Shown piece after piece: positions 52,600 through 64,000 of a stretch of DNA of 64,000 bases. Source of the DNA: Coriaria nepalensis (lineage: Eukaryota > Streptophyta > Magnoliopsida > Cucurbitales > Coriariaceae); assembly GCA_027186245.1 (NCBI GenBank), contig CP114496.1, forward strand, positions 3,789,501-3,853,500, in the 5' to 3' direction. Made by a program: the position numbers and the translations under genes. A model generated the notes under the pieces. It saw nothing but the letters and a program-made list of their open reading frames with translations. It searched no databases and was not told where the DNA came from. Numbering within the stretch: the first letter of the stretch is position 1; every line of letters begins with the position of its first letter.

Positions 52600-53900
52600 A
52601 ACCCCGAAAAGACTGAGGTAGCAGTCCCTTAGATCACAAAATGAAAGGATGTAAAATACCCTGAGAAATGGATCTCAGAGCAAGCAGTGCCTGAGAACAA
52701 AGTAAGGTAGAGAAATCTATCCCACATCACCGAGCGTGGAGATGGGAGTGTGGAAATAAGCTTTTCCACGGGAAGAAGGATCAGCTTGGTAGAAGCTGGC
52801 CCCGCAGTCTCTAGAGTAGCAAGTTCTAGACATTCCACAACATCTATACTAGAGCATCTCGAGAGCTTGCAAAGACAAGGGGACTTATACCAACTCCAGT
52901 ATAGAGTGGATTCACCTGCTCCATCTATTGCTCCATCTATAGAAGCAGCCCCGAAGAGAAGAGGCTCTCCAACCATGTTAGAGATGGGAGATGCTCCCAG
53001 CAAAGTGACATCCTAGTACTAACAGCACAGGATAATTCCTGTCTACAGCAAGAAATTAATAATCTCTACTAGTGCCAGAAGAACAGGCCCAGGAGAAACT
53101 GGTTCGAGAGTATACTCTCGAAAGAAGAGCAGAAGTACTGGAAAGAGGTGTTTAACCAATATGTAGAGGCCTTTGGAAAGTCATACAAAGATAAGCTCAA
53201 GGTTTTAACCATAACCAATAAGTTTGACTTCTTTGTATGGTTGCCAAAAGGTTTTGCCAAAAGAAGCCTCTCATATCCAGACTTTAAGAACAACTCAGAG
53301 TCGATTCTGGAAGTAATCAACCATCTAGACAGAAGGGATATTTTAAGATCCTTTCAAACGCCAGCAAGTAGCAAAAACTACTACTCAATGCTTAGACAAG
53401 CTCAGCAGACTTGGAGGACCTGGGGCTCCAAGAGAGAAATAAAGGCAGTCCATCCACCAGCTATGAACCTAGAACTCTAACTCAAAGATGGAACGAGTCT
53501 GGGTGCAACCCCCTTTAAGTGAGAGGAAATGGAGGTGATTAAGGTAGTAAATTAGATTACTACTCAAGTTAATTATTCTAACCTACATTTGCAGACCATT
53601 GGAAATCAACTAAACAAGGTAGAAGTGACAATGAGTTCGATAGCTACCACCAAAGCCCCTCCCATAAGGAGAGCCGCATCCCAGCTAAAAGTCCCTGTTA
53701 TTAAACCACCAGATCACGTACAATTAGACTGGTCAGCAAAAAAGGTAACTAAAGGAATGCTTGAAGAGCTAACCAGCAGGTTGGAGAAATTGGGAATAAA
53801 AGAATCCCAACTCCAAGCCATTGAAGAAGGATCCAGGAAGAAATCGACCTCTAGCTAGAAAGGATAGGTTGGAAAATAAAGGGTCCAGAGAAGGCATACT
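52600..53900 (+). pseudogene. Endogenous caulimovirid: capsid-region remains
   Basis: Continues the same strand after the movement-protein domain. It contains Ser/Pro-rich stretches (52750-53016), a longer frame 53148-53480 (FDFFVWLPKGFAKRSLSYP) and a Lys-rich helical segment (53589-53858). Order and composition fit the capsid part of a movement-capsid-polymerase polyprotein, but no Cys-His zinc finger is seen and many stops occur. The match ends abruptly at about 53900, where repeat R copy 2 begins. Confidence 0.5.
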
Positions 53901-53902
53901 AC

Positions 53903-54185
53903 CATCTAGGAAGAAGATTTGCCTTCCAAAATGTGGCAAAGTGTGATTTGAGCGATAACAAGAGAGAAAAAAATATGAGATACTTCTTGTGAGTCTTTGT
54001 AGTGAGTGAGAAAGATTGAAAGTTGTAATTCTCCTCATAATAAATTCTAATCAAGTTTCTATTAAATCTGTTAACTACAGTTACACTTCATAGCTAGATT
54101 CTAACTATCTCTTCTCAACTGATTTGTAGTAGCTCAACCAAACACTAATGACAACTGGTTGAAGAGGAAGTTCTATTTTTCATGT
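53903..54185. repeat. Dispersed repeat R, copy 2, left part
   Basis: Close match to 48540-48808. It is interrupted at 54186 by copia element G and continues at 59139. Confidence 0.85.
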
Positions 54186-54313
54186 TGTTAAATATAATAT
54201 TATATATTGAATCACATAAATGATGTACAGAGGATGCCTATATATATAAGCTAACAGTATAGGTAAAATATGTATATAACCGATGTGGTACACACTACAA
54301 ATATAAACTAACA
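54186..54313 (-). repeat. 3' LTR of copia element G
   Basis: 128 bp. On the minus strand it reads TGTTAGTTTATATTTG...ATATTTAACA. Preceded on the plus strand by CATGT. Confidence 0.95.
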
Positions 54314-54455
54314 GCTCCTCTCAAACTCAAGGTGGAGTACGAGAGATCAACTTAAGTTTTGGTACAAGATTACGAAAACGCCCTAGAGGATGTGACTTTG
54401 TGAAGATGTCAGCGAGTTGTTTTTCGGACATGATAGAATGAAGTTATAGTGAGCC

Positions 54456-57400
54456 CTAAAGAAGATGATGGCAGATAAAATAACAATCAATCTCAATATG
54501 TTTGGTCCATTCATGAATGAGCAATCTGAATAGCACTTCTATTGTCACAATATACATGAGTAGTAGAGGATACAGAGACACCCATATCCTGTAATAGCCA
54601 TCGCAACCAAAGAAGCTCTGAGGTAGTGTCAGCAAGAGCATGATATTCTGTCTCGGTGCTAGAATGAGCAACCACAGTTTGTTTATTACTTCACCAAGAG
54701 ATAAGTGAAGTGCCAAGTAGAAAATAATAACCAGTCGTAGAGTGACGATCTGTCAGATCATGCGCCCAATCTACATCAGTATAAGCATGCAGCTGAAGAG
54801 AAGATTGAGAGGAGTAGTAAAGCTCATGGAATAATGTTCCCTTCAGGTAACGGAGAATGCGGAGTACAATTGAGAAATGAGTTGAGCGAGGAGTAGCCAT
54901 AAACTGATTCACCTAATGAACATCATATGAGATATCAGGCCGAGTGACATTGAGATAGATAAGACTACCAACTAAATGCCAACATAAGGTAAAATCACGA
55001 AGAGGCTCGCCATCATCAGGAGTGAGACGAGTATTAAGCTCAGTCGGAGTGTCAGTAATCTTGTTGTCTGTGAGATTTTCCCAGGAAAATATATCAGAAA
55101 TATACTTAGCCTGTGTCAAGTAAGAACTATAAGAAGAAGAAGAGATCTCAAGACAAAGAAAATAGCTGAGATGACCAAGATCTTTCATCTCAAAGTGCTA
55201 ACTGAGAAACTGTTTAAGTTCATGAATACCAGTGATATCATCTCCAGTGATGATCTTGTCATCAACATATAATAGAAGAAGTATAGTACCTCGGTATGTG
55301 CGGCGAATAAATAAGGCTGAATCATATGAACTGAGAGAGTGGCCAAGGCTAGAGATAGTAGCACTAAACTTAGCAAACCATGCTTGAGGAGCCTGCTTAA
55401 AGTCCATATAAAGCTCGACCGAGACAACAAACCTTACTTGTAGGATGAGATAATCCAAGGGGTGACTGCATATAGATTGCTTCACTTAAATCACCATTAA
55501 GAAAGGCAACAGCCAACAAAGCACGCACAGAGGTAAGGTGAGCAACTGGAGCAAAAGTCTCCTCATAATCCACATCGTACTCCTGAGTAAAACCTTTAGC
55601 CACAACTCGAGCCTTGTACTTGTCAATAGTGTCATCAGAACAAGTCTTGATCTTATAAATCCACTTACACCTAACCACAGACTTTTTAGGAGGCAAGTCA
55701 ACCAGATCCCATGTATTGTTCTTGTGTAAAGCATCAAGTTCCTCTTTCATCGCAGCCTGCCAAATAGGGTTTGTGGAGGCCTCACGAAAGGAGTGAGGTT
55801 CATGCAAGGTAGCTAAGGCATGAAAGGAATGAAAATCTTGTAAATGGGATGGGATGGATCTTACTCGAGTAGATTGACGAAGGTCAGGTGATGGAGTGCA
55901 AATCGGATCCTCGGAGGGAACATAACCTAGGGACGTAGGCGGAATATTGTCGGGAGCATCAGATGATTATTGTTCGAGCAAGGTAGACTTTGGAAAGACA
56001 TTACTAGTGGAAGTTGGAGAAAGAGGAATCTCAAAAAGTATAGTAAAGGGAGGGAATGATGACATGTTGAATTTGCCGACTTCGTGGAATAGTCTATGTT
56101 CCCAAAAAACTACATGACGGGAGATGTGTAGACAACGAGAGACAGGATCATAACACCGATAGCCTTTTTGTTCTACTCCATATAAAAGAAAACAGCACAA
56201 CCGAGAGCGAGGCTCAAGTTTGGTACGCTCATGAGATTGGAGTAAAAGAAAACATGCATAACCAAAAATAAGAAGATAATGATATGAGGGGAGAGCCAAA
56301 CAACCTCTCATGAGGAGTGCAATTATAAAGGATAGGGGTAGGCAACCTATTGAATGTGTAGACAGCTGTGAGGGTAGCTTCACCCCAAAATGGGGTAGGA
56401 AGAGATGTGGAAAGAAGTAAATCACAAATAATGTCTAAAATGTGCCTAAATTTACATTCTGCTTGAACATTTTTTTGTGAGGTCCCTGGACGCGACAAGT
56501 GAGAAATAGTGCCATAATGCTTTAGCGTAGTTTGAAATTCATGTTGAGTATATTCTACAGCATTATCAGAACGAAAAGCTTTGATGGGTTTTGAAAATTG
56601 GGTTTCAACCATTTTCGCAAAAGTATGATAAATATCCAATAATTCAAAACGCGATTTCATTAAAAAAAACCCAAGTATAACGAGAGAAATCATCAACAAA
56701 GATAACAAAATAATGTGAGCCACTCATACTATCAACAAGAGAAGGTCCCCAAACATCATAATGAATTAAATCAAAAAAAGTAGTAGCATGAGAGTCACCA
56801 TTATTAAAAGGCAACGCAAGTTGTTTTCCAAGTTGGCATGAAATACAATCAAAAGGACTATTGGACATTGAACCTAATAAACCCTTTCACGCTAAAAGAT
56901 TAACGCGAGATGAAGATGCATGACCAAGATGAGAATGCCAAAGTGCAAGAGATGGAGATGATGATGAGGCGGCATCAGGGATGTTTGTGATGGGGAGGTG
57001 TAAGGATGAGAGTTCAAACATGCGCCCAACTCTACGGCCGGTCCCAAGGGTCTAGTTCGTGCGAAGATCCTACACATGCACACTAGAAAAGTCAAAACAA
57101 GTCTATATCCAAGTTCACATATTTGGCCAATAGAGAGGAGATTGAAGGATAATTCAAGCACGTGAAAAACTTCGGAAAGAGAAAGGGAAGGTGTACTAAT
57201 GGTGCCTATATTTTTAACATTCATAGTGGATCCATCAGCTGTGTGAATTAATGTGGAATGAGGTGAAGGTGTAGATGTTGTCAAGGAAGTAGGGTGATGT
57301 GTCATGTGATTGCAACAAGCAGAGTCAAAAAGCCAAGGGGAAGATATACGTGGCAAGATTGAGAGGACATAGGAAAATGCATTACCAGAACGAGATAGGA

Positions 57401-58379
57401 CAACCTAGTTGACTATTACCTCGAAGTCAACTACAAATAAAGTGACACTAGATCCTGATGCCTTTCTAGAGGAAGCATTTGAAGAGGTAGTAGCTAGAGA
57501 TGATACAGCTGGAGATAAACTATGCTCAGTATGAGCAATAGCTATTATTGGTGCATTAGATCTTCCTTTACGCCAACACTTATCAATAGTATTCGCTCGA
57601 CGTCGACAATAACGATAGTAATTGTTATCTCGAGACTTAGGAGGGAGTCGAGAAGTATCTAACCTGTCATAATGCTCTTGCTAAAATGACGAAGAAGTCG
57701 AGGATGGTGCAGCCAACACTGTATGACTCGGCTGAGAGCACATAGTTTGCGATCTAGTCTCAGCACAAACAAATTTAAAGATGGCTGTGTCTAAAGTGGG
57801 AAGAGGAGAATGATGTAAAAGTTGCACACGAACAAAATCAAAATCATCACACAATGCAATCAAAAATTGATGAAGGCGATGTTGATCTCTATGTGTAATA
57901 TACATCTCAGCATCAGTAGGAATTTTTCAAATAGGATCAGAAACATCAATATGATTCCATAAGAATTGCATGCAAGCAAAAAAATCATTTATCCTTTGAC
58001 CAGGTTCCTGCCTTAAATGAGAAAGCTCAAACAGAAGTTGATACTCATAAACACCATCCACAGAAGAATACCGAGAGGCAAGCATATCCCAAGCATCATT
58101 TGTTTCATCAAGGGTACCAAAGAGCATAGAAATAGATGGGATAGTAGTGTTAAGGAACCATGTAAGAATTTGATGATGCTTCCTATCCCAATCAATAAGA
58201 CGAGTGGTGAAAGCCTTATCTGATTCTAAAGCTCCTACAACTAGCCTTTTTACCTCTCCAGTCACATACAGTCAAAGCTTGTGGCCTTTAAGAAAGCTTC
58301 GCATAGATTGGGATCATACCATATAATTTATGCCATCCAATATAGTCTGAACATGATAAAAAATCTCATTTTGTGCCAT
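54456..58379 (-). pseudogene. Copia gag-pol of element G, frame-broken
   Basis: Minus strand in order. Gag starts at ATG 58377-58379, with HHQILTWFLNTTIPSISMLF and YQLLFELSHLRQEPGQRIND (58265-57927). A weakened CCHC knuckle lies near 57600. The protease is at about 57350 (WLFDSACCNHMTHHP). Pre-integrase and integrase follow (56870-56230; FVDDFSRYTWVFF and FRSDNAVEYTQHEF). RT is at 55807-55198, with KARVVAKGFTQEYDVDYEET and the intact catalytic box LLLYVDD. RNase H is at 55190-54456 (HAYTDVDWAHD and DRHSTTGYYFLLG). At least six stops or frameshifts are present, including one between RT halves at about 55440. All domains can be placed, so it is a fairly recent but defective copy. Confidence 0.9.
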
Positions 58380-59010
58380 CTAAAATACTTAAATGCAAAA
58401 ACATACCACAAATATAGAATCAGGACGAAAAAATAAAGAAGAGAGTACTTGGTCAACTCTAGTCAAAGTCAACAGTTAACTCTAGTGTGGTAAGATGACG
58501 TGGTGTTCCTGACGTGACTCTACTGACATGGCTAGGGTTGATGTGGCTTCAAAGGACAGGCGCGTGTAGACTACGCTCGGAAGGCTGGCAGCGGCTTGGC
58601 GCGTGGGCCCCACGTGTAGATGTTCCTTCAGCACGTGTGACATGGGAAGAAGGATTTGGAACTTGTTTTGGAATCGCCGAAATGTGATCTACTGAACGGT
58701 GCTTTGATTACAGTAAATGGATTGCCATGGAGGCTTGCGGCGAGGCGGTAGTGGCGGAATGGCAGGAAGTTTGAGGGGTGCGTGAGGAAGCGTGAAAACT
58801 CCTATAAGGTGTGTGCGGCGGCTCTAGTATAGTCATCTTCTGAGATTTCTTACGGTATATGAACCCGCCGAAAAAAAAAAAAGAGCGGAAGAGAAAAAAC
58901 CAAAAAAGACAGAGCGAAATAATCATCGGAGAACACTAGTGGCGCTAAAAAGAAAACTAGGATGCAGAAAGATAATTTTAAGGTGATTCAGAACTTATGC
59001 TCTGATATCA

Positions 59011-59138
59011 AGTTAAATATAATATTGTGTATTAGATCACACAAATGATGTATAAAGGATGCCTATATATATAAGCTAGCAGTACAGATAAAATATATAT
59101 ATAACTGATGTGGTATACACTACAAATATAAACTAACT
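59011..59138 (-). repeat. 5' LTR of copia element G
   Basis: 128 bp, differing from 54186-54313 at scattered positions. Followed on the plus strand by CATGT. Confidence 0.95.
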
Positions 59139-59490
59139 CATGTAATGGGCTTTGCCAATTAGGCCCATCTCACAATCATTCCATCTAAGAGGCCTCTTAG
59201 AAACTCTTCTGTAGGGGTAAGCAAAAGTGTCGGCAGTAGGACAAGGTTGTACCATGTCTTGTCTTGACTTTTCCAATACTGGTACCAGGACTATAACCTC
59301 TAGTCTCGGCTTAGTACCGATATTCAGGACAGTAACTAGTCTCGGTCATAAGGGAAAAAAAAGGTTTCTTTTCCTTTATATTTATTTTTTAATGTTAAAA
59401 CCTATAAGAAGAAGAATGTGCAAGAAAGAAAATAAGAGGAGAAGAAGAGAAGGAAAAGAGAATAAGAAGAAGATCATAAGAAAAGAAAAA
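59139..59490. repeat. Dispersed repeat R, copy 2, right part
   Basis: Close match to 48936-49283, including the TCGGCAGTAGGACA text and the GA-rich tract, ending in a (TA)n run at 59493-59510. Confidence 0.85.
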
Positions 59491-59601
59491 TAATATATAT
59501 ATATATATGTGTGTGTATATTTTTAGTATTAATAGGTACTTGGAATTGATTTTAAAATTGGTCCTAGTCTTAGTCATCATTATCGAGATAGGTATCGATA
59601 T

Positions 59602-60280
59602 CTAATCGGTACTGATACCAAGATTCCCGTTGGGACCAAGAATTTTGTCTAACCCTACTCTTTTGCTCCTCTTGTTGTTAGTGTGTACTTTCAATAAGTC
59701 TTTTCCCTTTGCATTTTCCTTATTAATTACCGCGGTCATCAAATTCACCTTGTCCTCAATGTAAAGCTTGGAAAACAATTGAAGCAGCATATCTCAATCT
59801 TCCCAAGAAGCTTTTGAGCAGGTAAGTTCTTCAATTTCACAAACACTTCTAGAATTTTTGATTTATTAAGATTGATAAATCTCATATTAATAGACAGTCT
59901 TGTTAAAGTGAAACTCTTCCCATCCTTAGAACTTGAACTAAGGCCTAGGTACATCCATTGCTCTTAGATACTGTTATAAGCAGCTATTTACCACCTTAGT
60001 TTGCCCATAAGTTTGAGGGTGGTAGGTTATGCTGAATTTAAGAGTACTCGTGTAATGCAAATAATTCTTTCTAGAATTTATTTGTGAAGATCTTATCTTG
60101 TCTGAAATGATAGACCTTGGGAAGATCTTAGTAAAAAATATAGGCAGTGTTCTAAAACAAACAAACTTAGATAGTCTGTCACCAACTACCTTTAAGATAG
60201 GGAAACATAATGAACTAGGCGAATGGGTAATGAAATCCATAGTCACAAGTGTATGCATGATCTGCAGCAAAAATGGTATT
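59602..60280 (-). pseudogene. Ty3/gypsy integrase remnant
   Basis: Minus-strand frames read MDFITHSPSS, VVGDRLSKFVCF, IISDK and YHPQTYGQTKVVNSCL (60240-59974), the core and signature of a Ty3/gypsy integrase, followed by a C-terminal domain scrap (59954-59745). Internal deletions shorten the core. No LTR. Confidence 0.75.
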
Positions 60281-60289
60281 TTTTAAAAT

Positions 60290-60754
60290 TTTCTTGGATC
60301 TAATCCGGAAATATTGATTGTACATAAACAATAGCACGATCAAACCTCACAACAAGCATATATTCATCAAATGTATAACTTTACAAAAAGCACAATAAAT
60401 CAAATAAAATAAATAGATCAAGACTATAGAACCAATCTATCTACATTTCTCCGAATCTGAATTTGAAAGGAAGATGAGGTGTCCACATATTCACCCTCTT
60501 ACGTAATCCAAACATTTCAGTTCACTCGATTTGATTTCTATTTTGGGATTCAACACATAAATCGAGAAGCTCGTGGAAAAAAAATTAAAAGATTTCTCTA
60601 TTCTCTATTTTGTGAATATTAGCGAAGCCAACTAGGGCTGCTCACTTGTATATTCGGCTAAGAGGTAGAGTTTCCCTTTTATTGGCCACTTGAAAAACCT
60701 CACACTTGGACTTGGTCAACAGTTGCTTATGTCAAAACTTTATTTAATCAAATT
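60290..60754. other. Spacer between gypsy remnant and hAT element
   Basis: AT-rich with no recognisable feature. Confidence 0.4.
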
Positions 60755-63433
60755 TAGAGCCGTCAAAACAGGCAGCTCGGCCCACGCTAGGTTTTTCACT
60801 ATTTGGAGTCAGGCCTGGCCGATCCCGGCACATTTGATAAATGTATGTTAATCTTGATGAGCCACATGTTCCCATTCTCTTATACATAATAATGCTTTAA
60901 ACAATTCTAGATTTAACGAAGTTCTCTTATCTTTAATAACTCTATCACCTATGTTGAATGCTAATTCGGAAGAAATCATTGAGATGAGAACAACTAAGAC
61001 ATCTCATGCAAGTGGTGCTAGTATAGGAAATTGTGTAAAACGTGTCTTCCACTAGTCCAAAAAAACATACGGATTCTGAATTATTTTCATAAAAATAAAA
61101 AAAATGAGAAATCGATTTCAAGGTATTTTTGGAGTTCTATTCCAGTAAAACTAGAATTGGAATTGGAACTAGAACTAGAACCACTAACAAAATTCCAACT
61201 CTTTCTCTTGGGTCGAATCTCTTGTTCTTGTATTTGTTACCGCAAGTAGCTGTACTTATTATTATAAAGACCAAACATTTCATATAACTTATTAATAGAG
61301 TTAGTTTTAATAGTGGAAGAATAATTATTTATATGTTGAATCATAAATATAAGAGTATTTGTTAGACTTTGTAACTCTACCATAAGATCTAATATAAAAG
61401 TAAAAGTATATAAAATATGAATTTTCTTCTAATATTTTTAAAATTTTGAAATAATTTTATGAACAAAGGTTTACACACTTCATCATTCTTATAGATCTGA
61501 AACAAGCTAATCATTTCAGCAAGTGAATGCATAGCAAGAGGAGATATAGGATAATAAACACTTGAAAATCAAACAGTAAAATCATAAAATATTTCTGTAA
61601 AACATAAATTGTTTTTAGGTATATATCTCTATCAGAACTACTCAACAAAATAAGAGGATTACAAAAACTACTAATTATTTCTTTATGTGGGAGCGAACTT
61701 TTCAACATCAAATATGTGGAATTCCATCTTACTAATATTTCAATTCTAAACTTTCGAGACTTCACATTGAATGCCCTACAATATTTTTTAAACTTAGCCA
61801 ATCTAAAATTCAAACTACTAATCCAAGATAATACCAATCAAATTTTATCAATAGAATAATTTACATGTTGTTCTTTCATACCTAATTTTACAATGAGGTT
61901 TATGATGTGACACGTACAACGTTGATGTAGGAAAACTCCACCATTATACTAGCTAAGCTGTGATTTAAATCAAGGGACGACCCTTGTGTTAGCCACAACA
62001 CTATCCAAAGTTAGGCATACTATACAACTTTTGATATCAAGCTCACCCAAAACTTCTATTAATTAAATCACATATTTTTTAACCAATATGTGTTTCATTT
62101 ATAACTCTAAATCCTATTAACTTTTTATTTAAGGTCCATTCCAAATCTAAGTAATAAATATCATCACATAAATAGTCATCTTTAGAACGTGCATTCTAAA
62201 TATCAAAAGTGAAGGCAAAAGTAAGATTTAAATCACCACATTATGTTTTTAATTCATTACATTTTTTTTTATGAAATATGCGAGTATGTCAGATCTAGTA
62301 AAATTTCTACTTGTGCTCTTATATTGGGGGTTATATGTTCTTCTAATATGCTCCTCATAATAAACACTATCACCAAAATAAATAAGTAAATCAATAGTAG
62401 CAATAAGTCTAACTAGAGATTGTCTAGCAACCATTGGATCATAAGTCTACGTACTAATTGTACCATTAATTTTAAAATTCAGTTGCGTTTGATTCATACC
62501 TACACCAGATTTTGCCATGCATTTTTCTTTGTTGTATTTCAAGTGATTAGTTCAATCATTTAAACCTATGACCAAAATACTCTTATAATACTTACACTTT
62601 GCGCCATTAATGTCCTTGTCTTTCTTATTTTTGTGTGGAACTATGTTGAATGTATCCCAAATTTTGGATGTTTGCTTATTACATCTCTTTATAGGCATGC
62701 TATTTTCGATGGTAGCAGTATCGGTATTAACTGATGATATCAACTGTGAATTTGAACCAATTTCGACATAAATATTTTGCTCATACTTATTTATAGAGTT
62801 GAAATCATATTGACAACGATTCATTTCCTATAAAAGAATTTAAGAGTAAATGATTAATCATAAAAAAATAAATAAAACTGTAAGTAAGAAAGTAAAGCAT
62901 CAACATTAAGTAAAATAACAAACAAAAACATTTTTAATATTAAAAATTAATTACCTTGGACCTTGGTCTAATTTATGAAAATAGCGAATTAAGAATTAAG
63001 ATTAATGATAAGAAAGTTAACGATTATAAAAGAATGAAGATTAATTATAATTTAGAGTATTAGGATTTAGAAGATTAGAGAATAGAAAGAGAAAGTGTGT
63101 TTGAGAAAATGTGAGGAACAATTAGAATGAGAGAGAGATATTTATAGGAAAAATTAGGGTGGGGAGGATGTAAAAATTATCATATGAAGGGGGTAAAATA
63201 AAAGAAAAACAAACTATAAGGACTAAAAAAAAATATTTCTTCCTGCCTTAATGAAAAGAAAATTTTTTTCTTTTAATTAAAATTGAGTTTGAGGGTTTTA
63301 GCATGCCGCATATGCTAACCTGCAATGTAGGTGGACTGGGCCTAGTAGGGGCGGGCTTCAAAATATGTCCACGCCTCGCCCGTAGATATGGATCGGGCTG
63401 GGCAGAAAAGTCCAGTCCATTTTGACAACTCTA
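60755..63433 (-). mobile_element. hAT DNA transposon, decayed but with TIRs and TSD
   Basis: Terminal inverted repeats start TAGAGCCGTCAAAACAGG at 60755 and, on the other strand, TAGAGTTGTCAAAATGG at 63433. The 8-bp flanks ATCAAATT (60747-60754) and TTCAAATT (63434-63441) match at seven of eight bases. Both ends contain a GC-richer subterminal block (GGCCCACG, CAGCCCGATCC). The interior encodes a broken hAT transposase. Confidence 0.85.
60867..62824 (-). pseudogene. hAT transposase with BED finger, broken
   Basis: Starts at ATG 62822-62824. A BED-type finger region (KIWDTFNIVPHK, AKCKYY; second Cys lost) is followed by helical segments (62434-62249), the RWNSTYLMLKSSL block at about 61720-61680, and the C-terminal dimerisation domain at about 61020-60867, reading FPILAPLA, a stop, then DVLVVLISMISSELAFN and ALLCIREWEH. 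At least five stops or shifts are present. This layout is that of plant RICESLEEPER/Ac-like hAT proteins. Confidence 0.8.
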
Positions 63434-64000
63434 TTCAAATTAAGTGAATATTGGCTAAGCCTATCACCTTGCTCTGATCAGCCATGAATTGGGATCCTAA
63501 ACCAAAATTTAATTATTTCTTTAATTCAAATGACTCATGAAATTATACTAGCAATTTGGCCCATTAACACTTTATGGTCCAAATACTAATAACGAACCAT
63601 TCATATACTTTCATAATTAAATACAAATGTCTTATTTTAAGTTATTAATTTTTAATTAAATTAATATTAAACTTAGTTGTACTAGCAGAACTATATAATA
63701 TTAGATTTAATCAATTAATAATTTACCATTTTACTCTTATAGTCTTACTATAAGATAAATTATGATTTTACCCTTAAAATAAAATTGTTTGTTTTACTCA
63801 TCGACGAAGAAAAACTTTAACTAAATAGTTTCAATTTTAATGTGTGACCAACTAGATTCTACACTATACTAGCTAGAGGACTTCATAACATATTACAATT
63901 TTAACTCATAATTTTATTCATATAACTTAAATCAATTTTTTATGTTAAACTGTTAATTGAATCATTTCAGGATTGATTAAGTTAAACTTACAATCCAATA
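63434..64000. other. AT-rich flank to the window end
   Basis: No gene or element recognised. Confidence 0.4.

Larger units (their letters stand above)
54186..59138 (-). mobile_element. Copia element G, full-length, minus strand
   Basis: 4953 bp with 128-bp LTRs (54186-54313 and 59011-59138) and the 5-bp target duplication CATGT (54181-54185 and 59139-59143). On the minus strand the 5' LTR is followed by TGATATCAGAGC (59008-58997), a one-base variant of the usual primer site. The 3' LTR is preceded by the purine tract TTGAGAGGAGC. The gag-pol order is complete, although frames are broken. Confidence 0.95.

Overview
The window is plant nuclear DNA, AT-rich and retrotransposon-dense. Two multi-exon host genes can be read exon by exon: chloroplast delta-aminolevulinate dehydratase (HEMB, minus strand, 12 exons, 431 codons, 2549-6902) and an ANTH-domain clathrin assembly protein of the AP180/PICALM type (plus strand, 15 exons, 585 codons, 44380-48083). 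Both have canonical GT..AG introns and the domain plan of eudicot orthologues. I suspect a cucurbit-like eudicot, mainly from the mix of DUF1985/Ulp1-carrying Mutator-type sequence, but that is a weak inference.

Layout. 1-800: copia pol remnant plus an unidentified exon-like ORF. 2549-7270: HEMB and its promoter. 7659-20340: a large accessory block dominated by about a hundred degenerate copies of a 12-bp palindrome (GTTGAYRTCAAY) spaced about 30-36 bp, arranged partly as inverted arms. It holds a broken MuDR transposase N-terminus (plus) and two broken Ulp1-like cysteine proteases (minus), one with a DUF1985 domain. 22020-22665: a LINE RNase H fragment. 24500-30015: a gag-only copia element with both LTRs and a 5-bp target duplication, inserted in the 5' LTR of a second copia element (to about 32490). 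33124-34760: a third copia. 34990-37090: Ty3/gypsy pol (minus). 37400-38300: copia RT/RNase H (minus). 39075-40554: a miniature LTR retrotransposon with target duplication ATAAG that carries a processed piece of a host ABCF (GCN20-type) gene.

41737-43830: an exon-like reading frame and a small basic protein gene broken by one stop and one frameshift. 44380-48083: clathrin assembly gene. 48538-59500: a composite region in which a rearranged endogenous caulimovirid (49480-53900) lies between two copies of one repeat. One repeat copy holds a solo copia LTR; the other holds the full 4.95-kb copia (54186-59138, minus strand, target duplication CATGT). 59600-60280: gypsy integrase remnant. 60755-63433: a decayed hAT transposon with TIRs and a near-perfect 8-bp target duplication.

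The strongest leads are the host-gene capture by the miniature LTR element, the palindrome arrays with perfect 22-bp-arm hairpins, and the solo-LTR/full-length pair at paralogous sites. No tRNA, rRNA or CRISPR locus was found.
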